From contig NW_023503608.1 of assembly GCF_014529535.1 (NCBI RefSeq), forward strand, positions 744,001-808,000: DNA of 64,000 bases, in the 5' to 3' direction. How positions within the stretch are numbered: the first letter of the stretch is position 1; every line of letters starts with the position of its first letter. Source of the stretch: Bradysia coprophila. Taxonomy: Eukaryota > Arthropoda > Insecta > Diptera > Sciaridae. Positions 10,576-22,240 of the stretch are shown here, piece by piece. The notes below the pieces were generated by a model, which had not been told where the DNA came from, did no database searches, and saw nothing but the letters and a program-made list of their open reading frames with translations. Position numbers and translations under genes: made by a program.

Positions 10576-12541
10576 ACAGGTTTACGATTTTGACTTTTGT
10601 TTGAAGTTTTGCAACAGCAAAAATACTTCAAGTCTGAAGCGGTAACATCAGTACTTCAGCACTAGTTCTGTTTATTGAGATTTGGGACATGTCCTCCATG
10701 TGCCATCATTTATACATGAACTTTATTCACAAAACAATTCGTCAAATCATTTGCTGGAAGCCGTTGTTCAATGTTTTATTCTATACAATTGTTGTAATTA
10801 GTTGCAACAACATTAGCCTACGCAAAATCATATCGAAAGTATTTTCCATGAATTCAACAATAATTGTAATTAAAAAATTGAAACTTTGAATCGAACAACC
10901 ACCGTTTCAAAATTTATATTTACATTTAAGCATTTAAGTTGAATTCCACTATTTCAATTTAATCATGACAAGTACAAGTACCATGCATTTATTTATATAT
11001 TTATATTAAACGACTGAAGCATAGTGTGGAAGTTCAGACGAAGATTTTTTTTATTAATTTACGCTCTCAATCCTACTGAAGTATGATCCAAGCGAAGGAG
11101 GGTACACAGATTGTCTGAGAGACGCATTTCAAGTGTTGACTTAGTTTAGTTCTTTTATGCTTTCAGATTTAAAATCATCCGAGAAAAAGCGATTGTAATA
11201 ATACAAAGTGTGTACGAGTACGAAAGGGAATAATTTTATTTAATGAAAAATAAAAATTGAATTCATGTATAATTCTTCATCAAACACGTCACCTGAATCA
11301 TCGTCGGCTGCATATGACAGTGCTGGTTATAATCTTGGGATTCGTTTGCTTTCAATAAAAAACATTCAACAAATTCATCCAGTTTTTATCAGTTCTTTTT
11401 TCTCTTCTGTTTATAAAATATTCAATCTCTGGTCTTAGGTACACTCAAACGATTGTTGTTTAATAAAAAAAATATTATCCCACACTCAAAAAATGTCTGA
11501 AAACAAAACAGAAAAATGTGAAATTTATATAACCACCTAGAGTTCTAATTCATACAAATATCCATCGATACAACATTGATATACCTGTGGTTCATCGTTT
11601 CCGATAAGTACCTCCACTATATCTACTCAAGAAAAAAAAGAAGAAAAAAATTACCTTTACATTCCAAGTGTGGCTTTGTGTGTTGTGCTTGTTATATGGA
11701 TTGATCAAGAAGACATCACAGACCGCCCAAGTAAAAACAGAAAAATTGTTTTTAAACGAAAAATTGTCGGAAGCTCAAAGGCGAAACCATTGTTCGTGCA
11801 CCGATTAGGGAGAAGGACAAAACTGTGTTGGCACTTAACATCCTAATTTTTGTTAACTTCATTTGAATTTAAAGACATTTAATTTACGTTAAGTGAAAAC
11901 GTGACTTCAATTTTTTTTTTTTCCTTCTTATTCATGATGTCCGTTGTTTTTCACATTTTGATTTTTTTTTGGTTTTCGTTTAATGTGGATTTTCGTTTTT
12001 TTGAGCACGCAGTAGATTAAAGTGCAATAATTTGTGATTTATGTGTAATTTTCAAGGCAATTTCTTGAAAATGAGAGACGACGATATGAATTTTAAAAGA
12101 AGATTTTTTTCAGCATTTGTATTCAAATCATTCAGAATTTTAATGCGTCAACAACAGCTAAATTTATGATGATGAATTTGGTAAAGTTTGTTGTATAGAA
12201 TGCAACATTAGTCTCACACCGTATTCCTAAAATTTGCAGAAAATGTTACGGTGGACGTCAGTGAAAGAGCCAAAGAACTGACTGATATTGGATGAGACAT
12301 TCCTCAAATCAATTTTATAGCAGGAGTCAAGAATTTTCAAGAATTTCAATTTTCTAAAATAGGTTGTGCCATTAAGGCATGATGGCTTATTTTTGTGCAA
12401 ATGTTTAAAAGTCTAATCATGTTGTTTTCTAAATTTTTTTGAATTTGCTCAAAATATAGTCCATCATCACTTCATGGTAAAAAATCGAATTGAAGAATGT
12501 CTCGGCGAAAAATATGTAAGTGTTTTGAACATGTATTAAGC

Positions 12542-12711
12542 AATTTGCTCCAGCTGTTTAACATCTGATCCACTCATACAAACAAAAGTGCTTACATTTA
12601 TTTATACAAGTAAAATGGCTACACACATTTATTTTCGGTGGTATGAGTCGACCAGCTTAAAAACTGCTGAAGCAAATTCACGTATAAATTTCACTGACGT
12701 TCACTGTAATT
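12542..12711. mobile_element. fold-back MITE, CAGCTG family
   Basis: Left arm AATTTGCTCCAGCTG and CTGATCCACTCATAC is mirrored by GTATGAGTCGACCAGC and GCTGAAGCAAATT. The right outer end reads CACTGACGTTCACTGTA, matching the CAGTGAACGTC terminus of the related element at 33387-33560. The left outer end is degraded. Confidence 0.6.
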
Positions 12712-13933
12712 GTATGCAGAATTTAGCTATGATCTTTGAGACAAAAAGAGTCGAGTTCTTTGACAAAATTTCTGATTCATTTCAGCTACAAAACTCATAG
12801 ACTTACACCACCATTCCCATATGTTCCATAAATAAATGAAAAAAAATAAATACTAAAACGAACAGCTAAAAAGGAAAAAAAAAACTGATGGCAACCGGAA
12901 CCAATATATTATCAAATTCTGCGACGTGTTTTTTAATGTATGCAAAGAGCTAAAGATTAAAAACTTTTTATGTGTTCAATGTCTGCAATCAACAAAACAA
13001 TTTTTTTTTCTAAGAATTCGAACATAAATTTTGAATTAGGTGGATTAGTCATTATTGGGACATAAACAAATGTATTTCATAAGATTTTGCAAGAAATGGT
13101 ATTGTGTGTTGATAATAATTTTTTCATAAATCTGTAAAAGGATGCCTTTTAGCTGTGTTGGAAAACGCTTTAAGTGATAATTTTACCTTTTTTTTCATGC
13201 ATCGACCCTGAAGAGGTTTGTTTAATACAAAATCTTATTCAACTATCTAAAATTCTCATTGTGTACATATCCATAAAAGAATACGTGTAGTGTCGATCTA
13301 TCGTTTTGAGGATTTATTTCTTTCATTCTTTTTGCATTTTACCATTTTTAGAGATGCTTCAAATATCTTTACTGTTTGCTGGAGTTTATAACGCATATAT
13401 ATTGTACGGACGTTAATCTATTCATGGCTGAACCTATAAAATATGAAACTTTAATCGGATATAGTTTCATGAATGAATTGGATAAAGATATATTAGCTTT
13501 ACATCGACAATAAACCTAAAGAATTTTTCACAGTTTCTCTATTAAGTAGTCATTTCGATTGATTTTGTACTGTGGATACTCAAAATTGTTACGGGCTAAT
13601 GATTCATAACGTTTCTACCTGCTTTTTTCAAAGATTTTTTGAAATATAATGGGCGTCTGCGTCTCAAGAGAATTGTTTTTTTTTTTGTCATTTGATACAT
13701 TGACATAGTAAAGAACTGCGATCACCTTTGCAAAATTGGAATGTTGGATAATTGAACCAGGATTAGGTATATGTACGTAAGCTTTGTTTGTTTCCTACAT
13801 TCGGTATACTGAAAATTAATAAAAATTAAACATATTAGCTCCTGCTAGCTAGAAAATCACTACAATTCACACCGTAAGTGTGCCTCAGAATTTGAATTTT
13901 ATGTTAACGAGTAAATAACAAAATAGCCGAAAA
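12712..13933. other. no gene seen
   Basis: AT-rich with T-rich tracts. No open frame or splice-site pair that I can support. Confidence 0.5.
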
Positions 13934-14157
13934 ATCCATTACATAACTCGGAATAAAAAGACGAAAAACAGAGTTTTCGTGTAAATTTTGTTGGTCTGAG
14001 GCGTAGCCGAGTCGTGCAAAATACTATTACATGCTACATGCATTGAAACCCGTACCATGTAAATCCATTGCACAACACGGAATCAAAATGAAAGGTCTCG
14101 GTTTCGCGTGGTTATTGACCTCGGCCTAGTCCCGGATCAACAAAATTCACACGAAAA
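13934..14157. mobile_element. inverted-repeat element with internal direct repeat
   Basis: GTTTTCGTGTAAATTTTGTT near 13973 is mirrored by CAACAAAATTCACACGAAAA near 14138. Inside and overlapping is a direct repeat: ATCCATTACATAACTCGGAA (about 13934) recurs as ATCCATTGCACAACACGGAA (about 14061). Local GC is above the surroundings. Probably a decayed nonautonomous transposon. Confidence 0.55.
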
Positions 14158-14634
14158 ATCTACTTTTTATCACTAGTTCTGTAAGTGTAATGTTGAATTG
14201 AGTTGAGTTAACGAATTTATTTTTACACTTTCTAAGGATTGGTTTTCTCTCTCCATGTTGCCTTCTGACTCAAACAGGAAATTATTGAAAAACGGGAAGA
14301 TTAAGAAAATCGAAAAGAAACATGAAAATGCGTGTTATTAAAAAAATATATTTGGAACTCGAACACGGACACGACTAGCGGGCTGCAACTCTACTGCAAC
14401 CACGAATCCGATTTTTTTCTATCTAAATTAAACTACTATAAGTCAAAATATTTCCTAACTTCGTGTAACTTCGTCTACATTTCATAATTCTAAATCTAGA
14501 CTTAAGAGTTTAGATTAGGATTAGGTAGGGTTCGTTTGCATGTAGGTACTTAATACTTCCACGAAAATCTAGTTTTATTCCACGAAATAATTAGATTCAC
14601 CTACATTTCTTGTATAGGAGACAGAAGTTTAAAA

Positions 14635-14705
14635 AAATGAAGTAGAAGATTCGAATACAATATCTGAAAAAATACTTCTATCAAATGAAGTAATAGATTC
14701 GATAG
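14635..14705 (-). repeat. GAAGTAATAGA repeat, paired cores
   Basis: GAAGTAGAAGATTCGA near 14638 and the exact core GAAGTAATAGATTCGA (from 14687) lie about 49 nt apart, separated by a spacer that includes AAAATACTTC. Confidence 0.65.
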
Positions 14706-14840
14706 TAAAACAACTGATATCATCGACACTCTCTGCAAAAGTATCGACTGAGTAATTCTCGTGACTGTAGATTTGATGTCACATAGTTGATGTGACTTTT
14801 CACGTAAGCGCAATTTGAATTCTCATTCATCATCGTTATT

Positions 14841-15065
14841 ATGAAAGGTGTTCAGATGGCACTCCAGTTAGTTTTACCGTTTAATTATGTGTTGGCACAA
14901 ATCTCATTTTGTTGTAATAAAGAAATGGATTTTCAAACATGCATTGAGGATGACTTTGTGATTGGTTCGCCTATCCGAGACCATATAAATCAACAAATCG
15001 CTCAACATTGTTGCCAGAGTGACAAAATGCATAGATTTGCAAATAGTACAAATGTCACGTATTGA
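14841..15065 (+). CDS. possible small secreted Cys-containing protein
   Basis: A 74-codon frame. From an internal Met6 the protein starts with a hydrophobic stretch (MALQLVLPFNYVLAQISF) that could be a signal peptide, followed by a CC...C...CC arrangement. A possible poly(A) signal AATAAA lies near 15199. Composition is more protein-like than neighbouring frames, but no homologue is recognised and there is no splice or promoter evidence. It may be chance. Confidence 0.22.
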   Translation: MKGVQMALQLVLPFNYVLAQISFCCNKEMDFQTCIEDDFVIGSPIRDHINQQIAQHCCQSDKMHRFANSTNVTY

Positions 15066-15729
15066 GTTCACATCCATAAAATGAAAATTTTCATTTTAGT
15101 TTTACAATTTTTTACTTTTTTTTTTACTCTTTTTGTGAAATGCTAACAGTTGAGTTGCTTCACGTCTTTCTAAAAAGAATTACTCCATTTGAAATGTAAT
15201 AAAAATTATTATAAATATCAATTTCTCATTAATTTTATGTCTTCCGTGTAAATATCTCTGGTATAACATGTTCTTCATTATTAAATGTTAAAATTTTTTT
15301 CCTTCTTAATAATAAAAGAAAAATGTTATTTGGAATGCATTAATATATTTTAAACGTCGCTGGTATAATGCGCTCATGCATGTATCTACAAATTGTGGAA
15401 ATAGTATCTAGCTCCATCTAAACAGATTATGATTGCTATTTTCTCTCAGAGCAAGCAAATGCAATTTAACCACATGTAGCGAAATAAATATTATTTTTCT
15501 TTATTATGGAATTGAAAAGTATATGAAGAAAAAAGACAATGTTACGTTGCGGATGTCCCACCGGTGTGTATCCTTTATAAATGATTGAAATGCATGTGTG
15601 GAAGAGCTTACATACTTATAGATGCCAGAGCATTTATAATACATGTTCAATCTGAAAGTTTAGCGAAAAAAAGTTTTTTTTTTGTGTTGTTTGGACATTT
15701 TATATTTATAAGCAATTTTTTTTCACCAG
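15066..15729. other. no gene seen; upstream flank of internal exon
   Basis: AT-rich. The last 40 nt before 15730 form a long pyrimidine tract that serves as the acceptor of the exon at 15730-15839. Confidence 0.5.
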
Positions 15730-15839
15730 CATCGTGTCTCACACTTATGCTTTTAGTTTCGACGCCGAATGTCACACCAATGGGTTTGCTACTTCTGGCT
15801 TGGCAAATGTTAGGTCCATGATTCAGAATATTTGTCAAG
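15730..15839 (+). CDS. internal coding exon of an unidentified gene
   Basis: The upstream sequence AATTTTTTTTCACCAG is a strong acceptor and the downstream CAAG/GTATGTAAG a near-consensus donor. The 110-nt exon is open in one plus frame only: one leading base, 36 codons, one trailing base. The peptide begins IVSHTYAFSFDAECHTNG and ends ANVRSMIQNICQ. The other two plus frames contain stops before the donor, so the open frame agrees with the splice borders. Codon use and GC are above the flanks. I do not recognise the protein. Flanking exons must lie far off behind large introns or outside the window; none was found with confidence. Confidence 0.6.
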
Positions 15840-18220
15840 GTATGTAAGATGGTCACAAACATTATGAAGATTAAGAGAAGTTACGAAATAATTGTTTACA
15901 GAAATTACCGAATCTATTACTTCTTTTGATCTAATTTTTATCTAAATCATTTCACGTCATTAGTTTTAACATACAATTTTCTTATATAAGAAGACATCAG
16001 CCAAAGCATTTCGCGGAGACTATCATAGATATCGATAACAGATGTATTACAGTTCTAAAAATCTTTTTTGGAAAATTTTGACGACAAAGTTCTAATAGTT
16101 GATAGCTTTAACTTCTATATGAAGAGGACCCATCCACAAAGTACGTAACGCTTCTGAGGGATGCGCACTTTATGAATGGCCCTTAAAATGATTATGAAAG
16201 CTGCACTCGAAAATAACGCTTAAGTTAAGGCTGAAATAAAAGTGAACTTGATACTCTACGGGTTCGGATGCATAATGTCCAACTACATCTAGTGTCAGTA
16301 ATTTTTGCATCGAAGTTTATTTAACTGCTGAACAAAATAGCTGGTACGTTATTTGATATGCTTCATATGCATAGACACGTGCTTGTGTGGCTTTACCAGA
16401 ATATGCATCAAGTGGACGATTTACACTAAGACACAAAATTGCATGCCACTACGTAACTTGAAAATAAAGTTTCGAATTTTCATCATAATAACTTATAAAA
16501 TATTTCGCTCAAATCTCTAAACATTTTCCCTTCATCACATTTCAATAATTTCAAATAAAAAATCGTAAGCATGACTTTAACACTTTTAAAACTTGATCTA
16601 AATGAATTGGCTGTTATCCAAATTTGAAGAAATCGAGCCCTTGTCGCCACTAGTGAGTTCTGTGAGTCACGGAAGTCGGAAATATTCTGCCTTTTCCATT
16701 TAAATCCAATCTGTACCACACGCAGCATAACTGAGCATCTCAACCTTCCTGACAGATTGCCTGGCTAGCCGGCAAAACCTGCTTATCATAATTATATATT
16801 AAATTCTACTGTGGTAGCGACGTGATTAGCATCGCTAGCCCATCCTTGTATTGGAATTTTGAAAAATAAAAAGTTCTAAATATATCGCTCGACGTACCCA
16901 TAACGTCACCATTTTCATACCGTCACTGACTCAAACATTCCAAAGATTTTTTTTGTAAGTTTTTTCTCTTTATCTAATAAGCGCTGTGAAAGATCCATTG
17001 AATTTGATGATTCATCTGAATAAATCATTGATGATGACAATTTTAATTTCAATTTGAAGAAACCTTTTTTCTACAAGTGTTTAGTCTGCATCCGAAAGGC
17101 AATACCTATGATCTGGAGTATTTGTTTATGAGTCAAAAATAATATTATGGGATAGGGATCGTTGTAGTTGGTACTGCTACGAAATGTTGCGTGTACATTT
17201 TCATTGTTGATACTTTTCTTTTTGATATTTTTTTTTAAATTTTATTATTAACTTACATACGGAGACAATAAATTTCTTTATTGACAGTTTTATTTAGATA
17301 ATATTTTCGATAAATGCTTGGGAGTAGCCATCCATAAGATTTTATAAATATTTGCAATTCAACCGATGAAGAGACATTTGGGATAATGGAAGTTATAGCC
17401 ATAATATATATCGTGTAAATTATTTATGTATTTGAACGGCGAAGTCTTTGGGGGGCAATCTATAAGTCATTTTGTAATTAATTAACTATCTGCTCAGAAT
17501 GATTCAAACTAATTATTGTAGGTATAATCGGTCTGGATTTGTGTTTGGTTATAAATGGGCAGTAATTAAATTTTCATTTTATATTACTTTGGTGTAAGCT
17601 AATAATAATATTTTTTGATAAGTTCGTTTATTTGAAATATGATTCTCGTGCATAGAAGCTTATCTCGTTCGTTTCAGTTAAAATATTTGAAGCCTTTAGT
17701 TATAATGTAAAAATAAGATTTAAGCATATTACAGCCGAATGTTCTTTTCGACTATAGCGTCTATAGCAAGGACGAAAAATATGTGAAAAGCTCTTTATTG
17801 TCTACTTTCCAGTGTACTATTTCAAAATTCAATAAATTTGTACAGAATTTTGGGCAAGAAAATATTAAAAGCCGACAAAAAGACAAGCATTAATTTAAAC
17901 CTCCCGCCTGATACGAAAATCTCATTTCATTAAACATTTCGAGTAGTTTATTTTCATTGTATGGAAATATCCATCACCTACAAATGATTTTTAAATTTGA
18001 AGCCCATGCCATGTGGTATGGACAATGGACAGCCTACTTTCATGAGCAGATTACACATCTCTGTCAGTAATATGTATCACTTCTTCGGCCACTAGAGCTT
18101 AAAGCTCTCCTAACTTTTGATTATTGTTTTGAGTATTGCATCGTAGTCTATTGATATAATACATGATCACAGTATTAATCTGTTCCTGCCCTTTTTAATC
18201 CTATAGAAACGGTTATAGTC
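15840..18220. other. no supported exon; likely intron or intergenic
   Basis: Contains a GAAGTAATAGA repeat copy at 15909-16045. A short region near 17990-18130 reads in frame (HAMWYGQWTAYFHEQ, one stop, then more open codons) and may be a decayed coding fragment, but lacks splice sites. Confidence 0.4.
15909..16045 (+). repeat. GAAGTAATAGA repeat, near full-length copy
   Basis: First core TCTATTACTTCTTTTGATC at 15913, then a decayed second core, the TTATATAAGAAGACATCAGC segment, and the terminal ATATCGATAACAGATG. Confidence 0.65.
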
Positions 18221-18364
18221 ATGTGCTTTCGACAAGGTCGACTTTCAGGTCTTATGGGGTTTGGATGTATTTGAGATGAAAGTTAAGCACATAAACATTT
18301 GAACTTCTATTTCATCGTATATACATCCAAACCACATAAGACCCTATTTGGCCCAAAAGCACAT
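18221..18364. mobile_element. 144-bp fold-back MITE
   Basis: ATGTGCTTT near 18221 pairs with AAAGCACAT ending at 18364. The inner arms AGGTCTTATGGGGTTTGGAT and ATCCAAACCACATAAGACC pair over about 24 bp. The centre carries ATGAAAG against CTATTTCAT. No clear target duplication. Confidence 0.65.
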
Positions 18365-20385
18365 AAAATTATCTTTCGAACGATACCCCCCACACGAGTA
18401 TGTACGTTTTGTGTATCTCGAGAAATTTCTGTAAGAACATTGAAAGTCTTCGGTTGAAAACTTTAACCAAACATATTTCAGTGTGGATGAATTTTAAGAC
18501 CAACAATCCCTATTCAGCTCAATAGTACATGTGATTACCTTTCTAATGACACTCTACCCGACCCTGTACAGCTCGTGTAACTGGAGAAATTTTTGTAAGA
18601 AAAGTTCAAGTTTTCGGTTTTTGATGAGCTCTCGCTAGCCAAACAAGCTTCGAATAATTTTTTTCAAAGTGGTTCTGGTTTCTAGGGTCGAAGTCCTTTC
18701 TAGGTACATATAAAAATTTCCACTAGAAAATGCGTCCGATTTCGATGGGCTGTTTTCAAAAGAATCCTTCACGTATTTCTCAGATAGTCAGATTCAAGCC
18801 ATATAGAGAGATTCGTTTTAAATGAAGTAACATAGCAATTCTGGTACAACGGTTTTGATCTCGCCATTCACCCGTGTCATATTATTAATAAAAATTCCGA
18901 AACAGTTGTTCTTCGGTGGATTTTTTTTTCTTTCTTTTTTGGAAAGAACCGATAATCGTAATTCTGTACGTATATGCAAAGCATATAAGATCTGATCAAT
19001 TCTCTGTATCGCTGTTAAAATGAATATATAAAAAAAGACCGGAGTTAACATAATAGATGTTAAAGTAAATCAGATTTCAAAGTTTTCGAAGACAAAACAA
19101 TTTTGTAGATACCCATCATTCATAAATTATAAAGTAAAGGCTGCAGCAACATCTGAATATTTTTACAGTATATTTCAATATTTATGCTTGAGGACAATAA
19201 TTCCACGGTGCATCGGTGCATTGATGGATGCGTCGCTTTCGAAACGTTCTTTAATGTTAAAGAGATTGACTTCGAGTAATATGGTATACTTAAGTGATCA
19301 TCATAAAATATTCAAGATAGAAACACTGAGCGTATAATTTTTTATATTAAATATATAAATTTTTTTGTAATATTTTTATTCTCTCTCTTAATATATATAA
19401 AATATTGGGTAGATGCGTATACCTCTACTTTATCAAGATTGATTAACGACGGTGGATTAAAACATTTTTACTTGAGGTATATGTGGCGTATAAAAATGCT
19501 TTACTTTGTATGATTATATATTATTGAAATATATACACGGTGACTGTGCCGAAGAGTTTATTGGCCTGGATAGATGTGTCTGTCTTCTTTTTTTTTGTTC
19601 AATGTTCGAAATTCTCGCAAGATTTTTTTTGTTCCGAATTGACTAGTTTGAAAACTACATACCTTCTGAAAGGAATATAATTACAAAAAAAAATATTTTT
19701 GTAAATAAATTTCCATTCAGTTTCATTCCGATTTTACGAAATGGCATCAACATGTGATAATACATAACATGGAAGCGGTGTGTCTATTTTTTTTAGAAGT
19801 TTCATTTTTTTCGACATTAAATTGCCGTAAAAATAATTTACGACGAGACTTGTGGAGCTGTAAAAAATTATTAATTTCTTTATTTTATTGACTCTTTTAC
19901 GGTCCGTTTTTTTTATTTTTTGGTACAAATTACACATATTTGTATCCAATATAATATACGCAGGGCCAATGATATTTCATAACTTTCGACTTATCACAAT
20001 TTAATAAGTTAATATCAGTTATTTTTTATAAGTATACAAAAATGTTCATTTTTTTTATTTCGAAAATGCGCCAGTCTTTTATTTCACTATTTGAATAGCT
20101 TGTCTAATTTTGTGTGGATGTTGTATTTCTAAAATTCGTCGGATTTATATTTTTATGGCATTTTGATACCTTTATTTATTGTTAATTTTATATCCTTCAT
20201 AAATCCATGAACAACTTATTTGATTTGAATGTTTTCGTCTTCTTTTTATTCTGGTTGAACATTTGATGAGAAACTGTATATGGTTTTTGGTTTCATAAAC
20301 GCAACATCGTAAAGTTACGCACAAATCAAATAAAAACAAAAACAGCGATGAAGTTGATCGATTTTAATAGAATGATAGTGGTATT
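18365..20385. other. no gene seen
   Basis: AT-rich with homopolymer runs. Short frames only, none convincing. Confidence 0.5.
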
Positions 20386-20889
20386 CCCGACCCGAGTTTA
20401 ATTTTTTATACTCGAGAATAAAGTATAAGTTGTTGACAGAACTGGCATATCGATGAATGGTTTAGTATAATTTGACAATAATTACCACCATCGTCGGATC
20501 TTGATTTTATTTGTGAAATCAGTAAAGCTGATGTCTCTGAAGATAAAGAGAGTGAGCTGAAAAAAATTCTTCACCAAAATGTAGCGCTATTGAAAACTTA
20601 AAACTAAAACTAAAAACTAAAAACATTGAACGTCGAACACGTGCACATGAGAGTACAGTTTCGATTGTCAATAACTATTTACAAATACGAATAATTTTTT
20701 CCAGCTCACTGCCTTTAGTTTCAAAGACATCATCTCTACCGATTTCATCAAATAAAATCAAGATCCGACCATAGTTTGGTGGTAAATATTATCAAATTAC
20801 TGACCCGTTCAACGATATGCCAGTTCTGTCAAACCTTTATACTTTATACTCGAGTATAAAACAGTAACCTCGGGTGAAGAATACCCCTA
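20386..20889. mobile_element. 504-bp element with long inverted termini, family 2
   Basis: TAGTGGTATTCCCGACCCGA at the left and TCGGGTGAAGAATACCCCTA at the right are inverted. The similarity continues inward through TTTATACTCGAG and GACAGAACTGGCATATCG. Outer TA dinucleotides could be the target duplication. Internal arms also pair (GATGTCTCTGAAG...AGAG...GTGAGCTG against CAGCTCAC). A second copy, truncated on the right, is at 44081-44575. Confidence 0.7.
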
Positions 20890-21900
20890 ATACATTTAAA
20901 AAAACGAAAATAACGATCCAAAAAATACTTCTAATTTAACCTTGTACAAGCACATCACCAACCGTATCAGGTTGACAATACACATCGTGTGCCTAAAGAA
21001 CTATTTATCACCGAGTTGCATACAACGTTTTTCTCAAGAAAACCAATGATAGTTTTACTTTTGGTCACAAAGTTGAGAAAATTAGTTTTTGAATCTATTC
21101 CTTCTTTTGATAAAAATATTTTCCACAAACGGATACAGAACCTTGTACTTCTTTAGTTTTTGTGTACGTTTGCTAATATAAGACAACATTAACTAGCCTT
21201 CACAATAATGACACAGAATAGTAGTTTTAGAACTGAACTTGAACTTCTAGGAATCGGTTATTATATATATCAAAATGTTTGTTAAAAATAATGAAGTAGA
21301 AGATTTCAAGTATCGAATTCTAGCAAAGTATGTAACAGATTTAATTCGCATTCCATTTCAAAAATAATTAAAATTCAAATCTTCTTTGACAATGATAGCA
21401 TTGATTTCAAACGTAACTTAAGATATTTTTAAATATACAAACAAAATGTACCTATGGTAAATCCATTCCTATTAATCATCGCTTAACTAGTCAAACTTTA
21501 GGCTGTGAGTATAAAAGTAATTTTCAACAATTTCAATAAATAATTGTGAAGAGTCTAATACTTTCGTACATTACCATGGTTGCAGTCAAATATCATTTTT
21601 CGTGTCCTGCAGTCAAATTCATAAATACGAATTACAGAAGTGGACACAATTAGTTTGTCGGTAACTATTAAGCTCAGAATAGAGGCCGTAAGCGGATTTA
21701 GATTTAAATTGACTGTAATAAACCTTCTAAACTAACAAAGAGTCCATAAACGAACGAATTACTTATAGCCGTTAGGTATCATTTAGTGTTTAACATCAAA
21801 TACATCCCACATGACACCAATTCAATACACATTATTATTCCGAATGAAATAACTATTTTTTCCTTATTTTTAATGTGTCACAACTATTGTAAGAAAGTAC
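20890..21900. other. no gene seen; two repeat copies
   Basis: Holds GAAGTAATAGA-family copies in opposite orientation: forward at 21092-21210 (TCTATTCCTTCTTTTGAT then TTGTACTTCTTTAG, TAATATAAGACAACATTAAC) and reverse at 21285-21340 (AATGAAGTAGAAGATTTC then AAGTATGTAACAGATTTAA). Confidence 0.55.
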
Positions 21901-22119
21901 GCGATGGCAACGACAGTCCAAGACACACGCAGAAAACATCAACAATATTGTCTGCAGTTGAAGGACTAAATTTTCTTTCTTTTTGATTATTAGTTTTATA
22001 GTCCACTCGGATATATAATATGTAATAATGTCTAACGAAGTATTGTGGTGATATTCAAAAATATTATACTTACACTTACAGACCATTTCAAGTATTGTCT
22101 GGTCTGGCGCTGGCGTCAT
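21901..22119 (-). CDS. possible two-exon start of an unidentified gene
   Basis: Exon 1 is 22119-22080 (40 nt): ATG then codons for TPAPDQTILEMV, ending at a good donor CT/GTAAGTG. Exon 2 is 21951-21901: acceptor CTTCAACTGCAG, then an open frame that joins in phase to read YNIVDVFCVCLGLSLPS. It leaves at a weak GTACTT donor, or runs five more codons to a TAG, giving a 35-residue hydrophobic peptide. GC in both pieces is above the flanks and the join keeps frame. The intron would be 128 nt. No homologue recognised; the case rests on two splice sites and codon content. Confidence 0.33.
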
Positions 22120-22155
22120 TGAATATTGTGGTATAAATTTAATTTTAAGTGCACA

Positions 22156-22163
<8 letters not shown>

Positions 22164-22236
<73 letters not shown>
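22164..22236. repeat. (TA)n microsatellite, about 73 bp
   Basis: An uninterrupted alternating A/T run. Tyr-Ile repeats in frames crossing it are an artefact of this tract. Confidence 0.97.

Positions 22237-22240
<4 letters not shown>

Larger units (their letters stand above)
9806..12541. other. no supported gene; interspersed repeats
   Basis: Holds a small hairpin near 9854-9888 (CATCCATAGAG mirrored by CTCTATGGATG) and two copies of the GAAGTAATAGA repeat (10085-10130 and 10415-10575). A 57-codon frame from about 11262 begins with a Ser-rich run (MYNSSSNTSPESSSAAYD), but no strong donor follows it, so I do not call it. Confidence 0.45.

Noticed and set aside
16483..16743. 86-codon minus frame with varied composition
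   Set aside because: It looked protein-like in part, but no acceptor, donor or homologue could be identified, and the nearby DNA (TGGTAGCGACGTGATTAGC at about 16812) hints at a SINE-like relic.
16809..16860. tRNA-like A-box words (GTGGTAGCGACGTGATTAGC)
   Set aside because: No B box (GGTTCGANNCC-like) follows at the right distance and no cloverleaf can be drawn.
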